Origin: Solimonas flava DSM 18980
GTDB taxonomy: Bacteria; Pseudomonadota; Gammaproteobacteria; Nevskiales; Nevskiaceae
Assembly (NCBI RefSeq): GCF_000426685.1
Contig: NZ_AUFV01000001.1
Coordinates: 372,001 to 436,000, forward strand
Length of the DNA stretch: 64,000 bases
Reading direction: 5' to 3'
Made by a program: the position numbers and the translations under genes
Shown here: positions 1-8,204 of the stretch, one piece after another
Position numbering within the stretch: the stretch's first letter is position 1
Layout of the letters: every line of letters starts with the position of its first letter
Notes under the pieces: generated by a model
The model's database searches: none
Seen by the model: the letters and a program-made list of their open reading frames with translations, nothing else
What the model was told of the DNA's origin: nothing

Positions 1-2
1 CC

Positions 3-437
3 TCGAACTTTTTTGAGTTGCCCGACGCCGAGAACATCAGCGGCGTGCTGTTCTCCAATGCCGCGACGATCACCAAGTTCAACCGGATGGGCAAGCTGGC
101 GGGTTTGGGATCCAAGGAGGTGGTCATGCTCCGCCACGGGTTTGCCTTCGACCCCGACCCCTCGGCGCTGCGTCCGCTGCGGTTCGTGAAGAACGTCGAC
201 GATGCCGACTACGAGGAATCGTGGTCGGACAGCCTGATGCTGTATCACAACCCCAGAGCCAAACACCCGGTGGATCCAGAGTGGTTTGGCGACATTTCGC
301 ACATGACCTACGACCTCGAGTCTGGAGAGTTCAGGGGCATCTCGCGGCCCTTCGATGTGCTGGCCTCGACCACCATCACGCTTTCTTCCCATCCCGCACC
401 GGGCGCGCCACCGCCTGACGAGATCGGCGAGTCATAA
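3..437 (+). CDS. C-terminal part of an unrecognised protein (cut by window edge)
   Basis: The reading frame is open from the first complete codon at the left edge to a TAA at 435-437, so this is the 3' end of a longer gene. About 144 residues are visible; they are soluble-looking, with motifs such as SGVLFSNAATITKFNRMG and SWSDSLMLYHNPRAKHPV, and no membrane segment. I do not recognise the family. The gene lies 41 nt upstream of the SIR2-like gene on the same strand, so it may belong to the same operon. Its base composition is less GC-rich than the DNA beyond 3.7 kb. A TTG at 18 is an internal codon, not a believable start. Confidence 0.7.
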   Translation, partial: SNFFELPDAENISGVLFSNAATITKFNRMGKLAGLGSKEVVMLRHGFAFDPDPSALRPLRFVKNVDDADYEESWSDSLMLYHNPRAKHPVDPEWFGDISHMTYDLESGEFRGISRPFDVLASTTITLSSHPAPGAPPPDEIGES

Positions 438-478
438 ATACGCACGGCCGGCAGAATGCCCACGGGAGAAGAATTCCA

Positions 479-1669
479 ATGAAGAAGCGAGCCATCGTTC
501 TGTTCGGGGCAGGAGCGTCTGTCGAGTACAAGGCGCCCTCTACGATGAAGTTGACCGAAGACATCGAGCGCAGTGTGATGGCCGATGGATGGATGAAGCG
601 CTCGGGTGGTGATGCTGCCTATGCCGTCATCCGGGACAAGCTGAAGGCCTACCTGCGTAATCCGGGAATCGTTCACTTCGAGCACATCTACCACTGCGCC
701 CATGAGCTGCTGTTCAAATCGGCGCCAGGGCACAAGGCGTTCGACGAATTCCGGCCGTTGCTGGTGCCCTTCCTGGACGATAACTCCGGCATCCCGGAAA
801 CGGCACTGCGCGAGCTCGCCCGTCACATGGCCAAGGTGATCTACGCCGAGATGTCCGCTGCATGCGGACGGAATGCACTCTCACTGGATCCGCTGCGCGC
901 GTTTTTCGACATGCTGAAAGCGCAGCATGTCCTGCGAATCTACACAACGAACTATGACGACTTTCCGCTCCAGGCCGATCCAGGCCTGTATACGGGTTTC
1001 GTGGCAAGCCCAAGCGCAACACCCAAGCCCTTCGAGATCGACACCTTTTGGCAGAGACAGGATGTCGACTCGATATTCCACCTACACGGTTCCGTGCACA
1101 TGGGATTTCCGCACCCGATTCCGGCAGGGGGTGAGCTTGGAGAGTTGTTCTGGTTCGACGACCGGGCCGAAGCCATCAAGCACTCATCTTTCAACGGTGG
1201 CGACGCCCGGCGAATGGACGGCAGTTCGTTCCTGCCTACCGCTGTCATCACCGGCCTAGACAAACTATCGCGCTTGCAGCAACGCCCGCTGTCGCACTTC
1301 TACTCTGCGATGGCGACGGACCTAATGGCAGCCGACTTGATCTACGTGATCGGTTCAGGTCTCTCAGATCTCCACCTCAACACTTGGCTGCAGGAGGCGC
1401 GCTCTCGGAACCCGCGGCCGCCACTGCTCTTCGTCGACTACTGGAACACTTCCTTCCTGGACGCTGTGGAGTTCGATCACGATCGTAAGGAGATCGAAAT
1501 GTTCCACGCCCTCAAGATGCAAGTCGGCGGTCACTATGGAGGGACGCGGATCGGAGCTGGCTGGACTCTTTCGGACGATAGAACATGTGCTATTTGGGAC
1601 AAGGGATTCCAGAGATTTCTGACTGCTCCAACGGACCATGATCAGGTGGTTGCGCTTTGTACCGCGTGA
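479..1669 (+). CDS. SIR2-family (SIR2_2-like) putative NADase
   Basis: A 396-residue protein with the Rossmann signature of SIR2-like domains: FGAGAS at 9-14 (nucleotide loop), TTNYD at 156-160 (the conserved Asn in the NAD pocket), HLHGS at 201-205 (candidate catalytic His203) and GSGLSD at 292-297. Stand-alone proteins of this class act in several phage-defence systems as NAD+-depleting effectors; that role is inferred here from the family. A GGAG-containing ribosome site lies just before the ATG. The next gene on the same strand encodes an HExxH protein, giving a possible sensor/activator-effector pair. The lower GC content than the rest of the window suggests horizontal acquisition. No transmembrane segment is seen. 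Confidence 0.85.
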   Translation: MKKRAIVLFGAGASVEYKAPSTMKLTEDIERSVMADGWMKRSGGDAAYAVIRDKLKAYLRNPGIVHFEHIYHCAHELLFKSAPGHKAFDEFRPLLVPFLDDNSGIPETALRELARHMAKVIYAEMSAACGRNALSLDPLRAFFDMLKAQHVLRIYTTNYDDFPLQADPGLYTGFVASPSATPKPFEIDTFWQRQDVDSIFHLHGSVHMGFPHPIPAGGELGELFWFDDRAEAIKHSSFNGGDARRMDGSSFLPTAVITGLDKLSRLQQRPLSHFYSAMATDLMAADLIYVIGSGLSDLHLNTWLQEARSRNPRPPLLFVDYWNTSFLDAVEFDHDRKEIEMFHALKMQVGGHYGGTRIGAGWTLSDDRTCAIWDKGFQRFLTAPTDHDQVVALCTA

Positions 1670-1778
1670 TGTGCTGGCCGTCGTCCTCTCCTACCCACGA
1701 TAAGGGCAGATTGTCGGCGTCCCCCCAAGCCGTTGGCAGCTATGTACGCTCTCTGATTCGCTCTCAGGTACCGCGACG

Positions 1779-3173
1779 ATGAAACTATCTGATGTGGATC
1801 GCGACCTTTTGCGGTCCGGCCGCCTCGCTCACTACAGGCGGAATTTTTCTCTCATCCGCCTCGAACATGGTTTTTGGGGGCCGATTCTTGAGGGCCGGGA
1901 CCCGACACTCTTGCAGGTGAGTGTATTCGTCCACGAATACCTCCACTACCTACATAACTTCTCAACGATCGCGGGGCTCTACGACCTGATAGCACAGATA
2001 CGGCTTTCGAGCTTCTTTATCAACACCGTGGACAAGGATGGACGCAGTCATGGTTCGCTCGACCTCAGCGAGGAACACCAGTCCGACCTCAGGGAGCTGC
2101 TTGCGTGGCAAGTGGCGATGAGGGGTGACGCTATCCCTCGTCCATATGGCCTTTCGCGGGATCGAAACACGATGCACGTGAAGTCCATCAAGCGCAACAA
2201 TCGCGACTTCATGCTTTACCCAAACGTTGTCCCCGTTGAATCGATTTCGATCGATCTGGAGATGCGCACGAACGATATGACCGAGCCATGCACGATGGCT
2301 TTTGGGTCATCGTGCCTAACCGAAGCGATTTCCTGGGAGGTGGAGCGGACCATCCTATCGTCCGATCAATCATTACTTGCGGACGTGGCCCAGGCCGTTC
2401 CTCTTGCGCCCTATGACGTCGCCAGGGCCGTCTACACGCATTTGGCGCACGAGGAACCCGAGAGCGAAGTCTTGGTGCGGATCGCCATCCTCGCAATGCT
2501 TTCGTCGGCTCCCGGAGCCGAGTTCGTCGACTTCGTCGGTCATTATTGCAGACTCAGGGCGAATCACAGCCGAGATGAGGCCTTGGAAGCTCTCACGAGA
2601 CCGGTCTTGGCCGTTCTCAAAGATCAGCTACAGCGTCTGCTGGACGATGGGCTGGCGCTTGAGCTGCGAGAACTGAAGTCGCGGGGAATGCTTGGACTTG
2701 GCGCATCGTTTTTGGAGGAGACTTGCAGGAAATATCTTCCTTTGCGGACTAAGAACATGTTCTTTGAGCTGGACTTTGTACGTCCTGGCCTCACAGTTTC
2801 CCAACTCTTGGAGCAGCTCAAGAGTCACCCCTCCTGTCCCGTGATCGAGCCGTCAATAGAAAACCAGCGTCAGCAACAGTTCTTTTGGAGTGACAGCGGG
2901 CCAAGCGATGAAACCATCGATTCCCTGGGTGCATTCCAGGGCTTCATGCAGTTTTCTTCCAGCCACCTTACAAGGACCGCCATCGCGCCCACCCAGGGGG
3001 TTCGACAGGACCCCTGCATTTTTGTCGGAGCCTGCGGAGCGCCTCCAGCATCAGAGTTTCCGGAACGTTGTGCGGCCCGGCCATGGGAGAATTTCATGAT
3101 TGAACGTCCACGGCAATGCTGGTACGGGCATGGAGTCGGCTGCGCGCGCGGGAACGAGCGCGTTCGACGTTGA
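1779..3173 (+). CDS. Putative zinc metallopeptidase-like protein (HExxH) with Cys-rich tail
   Basis: A 464-residue protein of no family I can name. HEYLH at residues 52-56, inside VFVHEYLHYLHN, fits a gluzincin-type HExxH zinc site near the N-terminus, with a Glu-rich helical middle that could supply a third ligand. The last ~45 residues hold five cysteines and a histidine (PCIFVGACG, ERCAARPW, QCWYGHGVGC), consistent with a second metal site. It follows the SIR2-like gene after 109 nt on the same strand and ends 1 nt from a small convergent ORF. Peptidase activity is inferred from one motif only; a substrate-sensing or toxin-activating role beside the NADase is speculative. The base composition is unlike the downstream genes. 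Confidence 0.75.
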   Translation: MKLSDVDRDLLRSGRLAHYRRNFSLIRLEHGFWGPILEGRDPTLLQVSVFVHEYLHYLHNFSTIAGLYDLIAQIRLSSFFINTVDKDGRSHGSLDLSEEHQSDLRELLAWQVAMRGDAIPRPYGLSRDRNTMHVKSIKRNNRDFMLYPNVVPVESISIDLEMRTNDMTEPCTMAFGSSCLTEAISWEVERTILSSDQSLLADVAQAVPLAPYDVARAVYTHLAHEEPESEVLVRIAILAMLSSAPGAEFVDFVGHYCRLRANHSRDEALEALTRPVLAVLKDQLQRLLDDGLALELRELKSRGMLGLGASFLEETCRKYLPLRTKNMFFELDFVRPGLTVSQLLEQLKSHPSCPVIEPSIENQRQQQFFWSDSGPSDETIDSLGAFQGFMQFSSSHLTRTAIAPTQGVRQDPCIFVGACGAPPASEFPERCAARPWENFMIERPRQCWYGHGVGCARGNERVRR

Positions 3174-3174
3174 T

Positions 3175-3363
3175 CTAGGAGTTAAGTCCGGCCTGAACAG
3201 CTAAGTTTCCAACCCAGACCTTCGTCCGAGTATCAAGCATCAGGACGCGAAGGTGTTTACCCTCGATAAGAGGCAGGTTATCGTCACCGCAGCCCGTCTT
3301 CACTTCCACTATGACAGTTTGAGCCCAGAGTGGGCGTAGTGTGTCTTCAGAGAGCTTCGTCAT
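3175..3363 (-). CDS. Small hypothetical protein (62 aa), convergent with the HExxH gene
   Basis: The ATG at 3363 is preceded by a purine-rich AAAGGAGAAAGGCGAG stretch that works as a ribosome site, so this start is preferred over an upstream in-frame codon near 3471. The product contains TVIVEVKTGCGDDNLPLI and HLRVLMLDTRTKVWVG, a plausible beta-rich small domain with no signal peptide or membrane segment. It lies tail-to-tail with the HExxH gene, the two stop codons being 1 nt apart. I do not recognise it. It could be a small accessory or antidote-type partner of the neighbouring pair, or a chance ORF. Confidence 0.4.
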   Translation of the reverse strand: MTKLSEDTLRPLWAQTVIVEVKTGCGDDNLPLIEGKHLRVLMLDTRTKVWVGNLAVQAGLNS

Positions 3364-3691
3364 TGGTTCTCGCCTTTCTCCTTTCTCTAAATGCCTGATT
3401 CCGAGCGATGGCCGCCCAGCGGGGTCGCGCGCTGCTAGCCGCCTGTGAAGAGCGAGCTCCGCTATAGACATTTTCGAGTTGGGGATTAGTCAGTAATTTC
3501 GCCGTTGCAGGTGACAGCAATCCATCGGTGGTCGTAACGCGCGGGCATTAGCAGATGCGGCGGTTACGCTCCTTGATCCGCGTCAGTGCCAGCCATTCGA
3601 GCGTTTCCACAATGAGCACCGATCGGCGTCGGTTCTTCTGAGTTGATTCCGCTCGTGCGAGTTGCGGGCGCCGCCGGAAAAGGAGTTCGCG
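3364..3691. other. Non-coding boundary between acquired patch and stress block
   Basis: No convincing gene in these 328 bases. The left part holds the ribosome site of the 62-aa minus-strand ORF. The right part holds an imperfect FNR-type box at 3573-3586 upstream of the hibernation-factor gene. GC content rises sharply to the right, marking a likely junction. No tRNA end, direct repeat or integrase remnant was seen. Confidence 0.6.
3573..3586. promoter_or_regulatory. Imperfect FNR-type box
   Basis: TTGAT-CCGC-GTCAG differs from the TTGAY-N4-RTCAA palindrome at the last base only. It ends 105 nt before the hibernation-factor gene at 3692. Confidence 0.5.
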
Positions 3692-4045
3692 ATGTTGCAG
3701 CCCTTGCAGATGACGTTTCGCAACCTTGAGCCCTCGCCCGCCCTCGAAACGCGGATTCGAAAGTTCGCGGAGCGGATCGATCGCTTCTACGGTGCGATCG
3801 TCGGCTGCCGCGTCGTCGTCGATCGCCAGAATGGCGGCGCATCGCCGCAAGGGCTTTATCGGGCCAGCGTGGATTTGCGCTTGCCCGGCGCCTCGATCGC
3901 CTCGACGCGCAGCCGTGGCGGCCAGCACGCGCATGAAGATCCTTACGTCGCCGTGCGCAATGCCTTCGATGCGATCACGCGTCTGCTCGAAAGCCATGCG
4001 CGGCGGCAACGACGACCGGCGTCGAGGCGCATCGCCGCAGCCTGA
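3692..4045 (+). CDS. HPF/RaiA-family ribosome hibernation-like protein
   Basis: A 117-residue protein resembling the ribosome-associated hibernation-promoting family: TFRNLEPSPALETRIRKFAERIDRF, a central beta strand with CRVVVDRQ, then the conserved EDPYVAVRNAFDAITRLLES helix. Such proteins bind the 30S subunit and hold ribosomes inactive under starvation or anoxia. The ATG at 3692 is chosen because AAGGAG sits 6-7 nt upstream; a TTG at 3662 lacks one. The short basic tail (RRQRRPASRR) has no dimerisation domain. A close paralogue sits at 56995-57339. It precedes a universal stress gene, which fits a dormancy role. Confidence 0.82.
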   Translation: MLQPLQMTFRNLEPSPALETRIRKFAERIDRFYGAIVGCRVVVDRQNGGASPQGLYRASVDLRLPGASIASTRSRGGQHAHEDPYVAVRNAFDAITRLLESHARRQRRPASRRIAAA

Positions 4046-4089
4046 ACCGGCCGTGGCTCCGGGCGCGCGGCGCCACGTGCCCGTGCCGA

Positions 4090-4103
4090 TTGATGCGGGT
4101 CAA
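4090..4103. promoter_or_regulatory. FNR-type box upstream of usp
   Basis: Perfect TTGAT-GCGG-GTCAA palindrome ending 58 nt before the ATG at 4162, a spacing compatible with an activator site near -41 and a short leader. Confidence 0.75.
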
Positions 4104-4161
4104 TGAACGCCGGGCTGCGCAAACCGAAACTGCCTCGCATCAAGCCGCGAGGAGAAATGCC

Positions 4162-5061
4162 ATGGCGACCCCCAATAAGTCTTCCCCGGAAAGCGCCCGG
4201 CGTATTCTGCTGGCGACCGATCTCGGCTGCCGCAGTGATCGCGCGTTCGATCGCGCCGTGCAGCTCGCGCAACAGTGGGACGCGACGCTGTTCGTGCTCT
4301 ATGTCGCGCCGCACGCGGATTCCTACGTGGCGCCGTCGTGGCAGCGCGGCGCGACGCTGGCCGAGCTGGTCGAGCGTCAGGTCCGTCTCGATCTCAACGA
4401 GCGGCATGTGGATCTGCAAATCCTGGTTGACGTCGGCGAGCCGTACAAGGCGGCGCTGCGCCGCGCGGCCGAGTTCGACTGCCAGCTGATCGTGGTCGGC
4501 GTCAGCCGCGACTCGCTGCTCGGGCGTCACCGGCTCGGCGGCACGGTCGAGAAGCTGATGCAGTACGCTGACCGGCCGGTGCTGACCGTCAAGCAGCGCG
4601 CACACGGCATCTACACCGGATCGGTGGTCGCCACCGACTTCTCGGACTGTGCGCGGCATGCGATGGAATGCGCGGTCGGGCTGTTCCCGTATACCGACTT
4701 CGCGGTGCTGCATACCTACCGCGTGCCGTTCGAAAGCTTCGGACAGCGCGAGGCCAACAGCGCGGCGGCGCACGCCATGGCCGCGCAGGCGCTCGATCGC
4801 TTCATCGCCGAGGTGCAGCTGCCCGGCGAGATCCGCAGCGGCGTCAAGGCAATGACCGAATACGGCCATCCGGCCGATGTGCTCAACGGCTATCTGCGCG
4901 AGCGTCCGCACGATCTGGTCGTCGTCGGCGCGCGCGGCGACAGCGGCGTGCTCGATCGCCTGATCGGCAGCAATGCGGTGGCGATCACGGCGGACGTCTA
5001 CAACGACGTGCTGATCGTGCGCGATGGCAGCGAGGCAGCGAACCGCAAGACGGCCGCCTGA
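4162..5061 (+). CDS. Tandem universal stress protein (UspA-type)
   Basis: A 299-residue protein with two Usp domains in tandem (about 12-145 and 150-285). The second carries a canonical ATP-binding signature, GARG then nine residues then GSN near the C-terminus; the first has a degenerate version (GVSRDSLLGRHRLGG). Cytosolic, no signal. The start at 4162 is set by GGAG seven bases upstream; an earlier ATG at 4090 lies inside the FNR-type box and is not credible. It is one of four Usp proteins in this window and is probably induced at low oxygen through that box. Confidence 0.9.
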   Translation: MATPNKSSPESARRILLATDLGCRSDRAFDRAVQLAQQWDATLFVLYVAPHADSYVAPSWQRGATLAELVERQVRLDLNERHVDLQILVDVGEPYKAALRRAAEFDCQLIVVGVSRDSLLGRHRLGGTVEKLMQYADRPVLTVKQRAHGIYTGSVVATDFSDCARHAMECAVGLFPYTDFAVLHTYRVPFESFGQREANSAAAHAMAAQALDRFIAEVQLPGEIRSGVKAMTEYGHPADVLNGYLRERPHDLVVVGARGDSGVLDRLIGSNAVAITADVYNDVLIVRDGSEAANRKTAA

Positions 5062-5177
5062 ACCCGGCGCCCCCCACCATCGGGCCGGCGTCTCCCGCCG
5101 CCGCCCTGGCGCCAAATGCCAAGTGCGGGGCGGCGGGCGCTTCCATACTGGGCCGCATTCCGGATCGGAGAGCGGCA

Positions 5178-6212
5178 GTGGAAAGTGCACTGGTGACGGG
5201 CGGCAGCGGCTTTGTCGGGGGCCATCTCGTGGCGCTGCTGCTGGAAGAGGGCTACACGGTCAGGACCACGGTCCGCAGCCTTTCGAACCCCGCCAAGATC
5301 GGTCACCTGCTCGATCTGCAGCGCCGCCACGCCGGGCGCCTGAGCTTGTTCGAAGCCGATCTGCTCGCCGAAGGAGCGTTCGACGAGGCGATGGCGGCAT
5401 GCGACTGGGTCTTTCACGTCGCCTCGCCGTTCCTGATGCCGGAGCAGATCCGCGACGGGCAGAAGGAAGTGGTCGAGCCCGCGCTGCGCGGCACACGCAA
5501 CGTACTGGGCGCCGTCGATCGGACCCCGTCCGTGCGCCGCGTCGTGCTGACCTCGACGGTCGGCGCGATCTTCGGCGACTACGTCGACGTGCGGCAAATG
5601 GAAGGCGGCGTGCTCAGCGAGCAGTACTTCAATACCACGAGCACGGTCGAGAACAACCCGTACCACTATTCGAAAGTGATGGCCGAACAGGAAGCCTGGC
5701 GCATCTGCGGCGGGCAGGATCGCTGGTCGATGGTGGCGATCAACCCGGGCCTGATCCTCGGTCCGGCGCTCACCGGCTCGTCGGATTCCGGCAGTCTGTT
5801 CCTGCTCGACGAGCTGCTGAAAGGCTACTTCTTCTACGGCGCGCCCGATTTCAGCTTCACCTACGCCGACGTCCGCGACGTCGCGCTGGCGCACCTGCTC
5901 GCCGCCCGCGACCCGCAGGCGCACGGGCGCTACATCATCGCCGAGCGCGAGATGATTTCGTTCCTGCAGATGTCACGCATCCTGCGGCGCTGGCATCGTC
6001 GGCCGTACCTGCTGCCGCGGCACGGCGTGCCGAACGCGATCGTGCGCCTGATCGGGCCGCTGTTCGGCCTGTCGCAGGACTACATCCGCAAGCATCTGGG
6101 CATCCGCTTTGCGGTCGACAATCACCGCAGCGTCGACGAACTCGGCCTGCGCTACCGTCCGATCGACGAGACGCTGAAGGACCACTACGAGGCTTGGTCG
6201 CGCACGCGCTGA
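5178..6212 (+). CDS. NAD(P)-dependent epimerase/dihydroflavonol-4-reductase-like protein
   Basis: Extended short-chain reductase of 344 residues. The GTG start at 5178 has GGAG seven bases upstream and begins directly before the dinucleotide-binding VTGGSGFVGGHL motif. The catalytic YxxxK is YHYSK in NNPYHYSKVMAEQ, with Ser in LTSTVGA. It resembles the dihydroflavonol reductase/cinnamoyl-CoA reductase branch of COG0451, which reduces a carbonyl of an aldehyde or ketone using NADPH; the true substrate is unknown. It follows the usp gene by 116 nt with no clear promoter box of its own, so it may be cotranscribed. The C-terminal third (about 255-330) is typical substrate-binding sequence. Confidence 0.85.
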   Translation: MESALVTGGSGFVGGHLVALLLEEGYTVRTTVRSLSNPAKIGHLLDLQRRHAGRLSLFEADLLAEGAFDEAMAACDWVFHVASPFLMPEQIRDGQKEVVEPALRGTRNVLGAVDRTPSVRRVVLTSTVGAIFGDYVDVRQMEGGVLSEQYFNTTSTVENNPYHYSKVMAEQEAWRICGGQDRWSMVAINPGLILGPALTGSSDSGSLFLLDELLKGYFFYGAPDFSFTYADVRDVALAHLLAARDPQAHGRYIIAEREMISFLQMSRILRRWHRRPYLLPRHGVPNAIVRLIGPLFGLSQDYIRKHLGIRFAVDNHRSVDELGLRYRPIDETLKDHYEAWSRTR

Positions 6213-6225
6213 ACCGAGGCGTGCG

Positions 6226-6840
6226 CTAACCCGCCGGCGCGCCGTCGCGTTCCGTACGCGTGCGCGACGGCCGGCTCGATGCCCGGCTGCGAGAAGTCGC
6301 TGCGGATGATTTGCCGCGGCGCTTCGGCGTGCCGGCGGCGCGCATGCGCTGGCGCACCGTCTCGACGTAAGCGTCCAGGGCCTCGGAACCTGCCCCCTTG
6401 CCGAGCTGGGCTTCGGTCAGCGCGAGGCCCGGAAAGCGGCCGTGCTCGATCGTCTCGGCCTGCGGCTCGCGCAGCGCTGCCATCTCGGCGAGCGTCTCGG
6501 TCGCACCCGAGCCGCGCAGCGTGCAGAAGAACCCGAGCCGCCGCAGCGAACCGGCGTACTGCGTGAGATAGCTGCGGACCGGACTCGACACGTGGCTGGC
6601 CCAGACCGGCGAGCCGACCAGCACCATCTTGTACTCGCGCGGATCGTGACGCGGTGCGGCGATCCGCGGTTCGCGCGCGCGCATCACGTCGTAGAGACTG
6701 CGCAGGAAGCCGAACGCGCCGGAACGGCCATGCGCTTCGCGGATCTCTTCGAGATCGGCATCGAGCCGCTCGGCAAGCCGCTGCGCGAGCCGGCGCGTGC
6801 TGCCGCTGCGCGAGTAATACACCACCAAGGCGTCTTTCAT
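6226..6840 (-). CDS. Flavodoxin-family protein with basic tail
   Basis: A 204-residue flavodoxin-like protein. The FMN phosphate loop is YYSRSGSTRRLA at 8-19, followed by VLVGSPVWASHVSSPVRSYL, the usual isoalloxazine-side loop. It belongs to the flavodoxin/NADPH:quinone oxidoreductase-like group that handles electrons in redox stress. The last ~40 residues are Arg/Ser/Thr-rich and low complexity, absent from its paralogue at 62720-63244. It starts 3 nt after the stop of the 104-aa gene, so the two form an operon behind the FNR-type box at 7225. No membrane segment. Confidence 0.88.
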   Translation of the reverse strand: MKDALVVYYSRSGSTRRLAQRLAERLDADLEEIREAHGRSGAFGFLRSLYDVMRAREPRIAAPRHDPREYKMVLVGSPVWASHVSSPVRSYLTQYAGSLRRLGFFCTLRGSGATETLAEMAALREPQAETIEHGRFPGLALTEAQLGKGAGSEALDAYVETVRQRMRAAGTPKRRGKSSAATSRSRASSRPSRTRTERDGAPAG

Positions 6841-6843
6841 CGC

Positions 6844-7158
6844 TCAGGCTTCCGTTGCCGCCGCCCGCTTGCGCGGCGCCGGCTTCTTCAGGCCGGCCGC
6901 GGCGACCAGCCGGTCGATCTGGCGATGCGCCTGGCGCCGGCCGCCGTCGATCTGGCGAATCAGACTGTCGAACTGCTCGAACGTGGACTTGGCCCTGGCG
7001 GCCCCGGTCTTGCCGAGGCAGTTGGCGAGCGCGCGATTGGCCTCGACCAGCTCCCGCAGCGATTTTTCCGTGTGGCGCCAGCTCGTGCGCGTGCGCTGCC
7101 AGGCGGCACGGAGTTCCTGGGCGTCGGTCTTCTTCGTCGTCTTGCGGGCGTTCTGCAT
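6844..7158 (-). CDS. Small basic helical protein (104 aa) of unknown function
   Basis: The ATG at 7158 has a strong AGGAGGGG ribosome site. The product is almost all helix, with basic ends (NARKTTKK at the start, KKPAPRKRAAA at the end) around an amphipathic core (SLRELVEANRALANCLG; TFEQFDSLIRQIDGGRRQAH). The composition recalls small nucleoid- or granule-associated proteins, but I cannot place it in a family. It is the first gene after the FNR-type box at 7225-7238 and is followed by the flavodoxin, so it is probably made under the same redox condition. Confidence 0.7.
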   Translation of the reverse strand: MQNARKTTKKTDAQELRAAWQRTRTSWRHTEKSLRELVEANRALANCLGKTGAARAKSTFEQFDSLIRQIDGGRRQAHRQIDRLVAAAGLKKPAPRKRAAATEA

Positions 7159-7224
7159 GGCGCATCCCCTCCTGTCAGGCCATGGCGGCCTTTTCGACGA
7201 TGGTCCTGCGCCGCGCCGCGGGCA

Positions 7225-7238
7225 TTGACGCAGATCAA
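7225..7238. promoter_or_regulatory. FNR-type box upstream of the 104-aa/flavodoxin operon
   Basis: Perfect TTGAC-GCAG-ATCAA palindrome, 66 nt from the minus-strand ATG at 7158 and just beyond the stop codon of the upstream reductase gene. Confidence 0.75.
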
Positions 7239-7249
7239 GCCCGCCGCTT

Positions 7250-8020
7250 TCAGTGCGCGGTGTAGCCGCCGTCGATGACCAGCTCGGCGCCGGTGACGAA
7301 CTTGGATTCGTCGGACGCGAGGTAGACCGCCCCCCAGGCAACGTCGTCCGGCTCGCCGATGTGGCCGAGCGGATGCAGGGCGTCGGCGGCCTGGCGCGCC
7401 GCCGCCAGATCGCCGCCGGCGCTGCCGAGATGCGCCTCGACCATCGGCGTCCAGATGAAGCCCGGATGGATGCTGTTGACGCGGATGCGCTCGGACGCGT
7501 ACTGCATCGCGTCGGTCTTGCTCATCAGGCGCACCGCGCCTTTCGAAGCGTGGTACGGCGGCACGTCCGGCGCGCCGACCAGACCGTAGATCGACGACAG
7601 ATTGATGATGCTGCCGCCGCCGCTGCGCCGCAGGTGCGGGATCGCATGTTTGGTGCAGAAGAACACGCCCTTGACGTTGATCGCCTGCACGTGGTCCCAC
7701 TCCGCCTCGCTGATCTGGTCGGTCGGCTTGTTGACGCCGGAGATGCCGGCATTGTTGACGAGCACGTCCAGCCGCCCGTACGCGGCGGCGACGTCGGCGA
7801 GCACCGCCGAGACTTCGCTTTCGCGGCTGACGTCGCAATGCCAGTAGCGCGCGCGCAGGCCGCGCGCCGACAGCGCGGCGGCGAGCGCCGTGCCGGCCTC
7901 GTCGCGGACATCGAGCACGGCGACGGCCGCGCCCTCGCCGGCCATGCGCTCGGCGATCGCGTGGCCGAGTCCCAGCGCGGCGCCGGTGACGACGGCGACT
8001 TTTCCGTGCAGACGGTTCAT
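7250..8020 (-). CDS. Classical short-chain dehydrogenase/reductase
   Basis: A 256-residue classical SDR with every expected motif: TGAALGLG (cofactor loop, ~12-19), NNAG, catalytic Ser in NLSSIYG, YHASK as YxxxK, and IHPGFIWTPM after it. The C-terminus ends in VIDGGYTAH, the usual SDR close. The acidic residue after the second strand (VLDVRDE) favours NAD(H). The start at 8020 follows GAGGAG; an upstream in-frame codon near 8116 lies beyond the FNR-type box at 8079-8092, so the shorter form is right. Substrate unknown; 3-hydroxyacyl or cyclohexanol-type substrates are common in this branch. Confidence 0.9.
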   Translation of the reverse strand: MNRLHGKVAVVTGAALGLGHAIAERMAGEGAAVAVLDVRDEAGTALAAALSARGLRARYWHCDVSRESEVSAVLADVAAAYGRLDVLVNNAGISGVNKPTDQISEAEWDHVQAINVKGVFFCTKHAIPHLRRSGGGSIINLSSIYGLVGAPDVPPYHASKGAVRLMSKTDAMQYASERIRVNSIHPGFIWTPMVEAHLGSAGGDLAAARQAADALHPLGHIGEPDDVAWGAVYLASDESKFVTGAELVIDGGYTAH

Positions 8021-8078
8021 GGCGGTCTCCTCGATAACGGATGCCGTTTCCACCGTAGTCGTCGCCCGCCTGCCGACC

Positions 8079-8092
8079 TTGATCTGCGTCAA
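8079..8092. promoter_or_regulatory. FNR-type box in a divergent promoter region
   Basis: Perfect TTGAT-CTGC-GTCAA palindrome, 58 nt from the minus-strand reductase start (8020) and 112 nt from the plus-strand gene at 8205. The 58-nt side matches the spacing seen at other boxes, so the reductase is the likelier target. Confidence 0.75.
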
Positions 8093-8204
8093 TGTCGCGA
8101 CGCCGCACCGGTGCACGCTACCCGCTCACCGGGACGCACATCTCTTGCGAGCGGGACGGACCACCGCCAATCGCCACCGCCCGGCAACGAGAGGAGCCAG
8201 ACGC

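Noticed and set aside
4090-4161. Longer N-terminus for the first universal stress protein
   Set aside because: The upstream ATG lies inside the FNR-type box; the ATG at 4162 has a proper ribosome site and matches family length.
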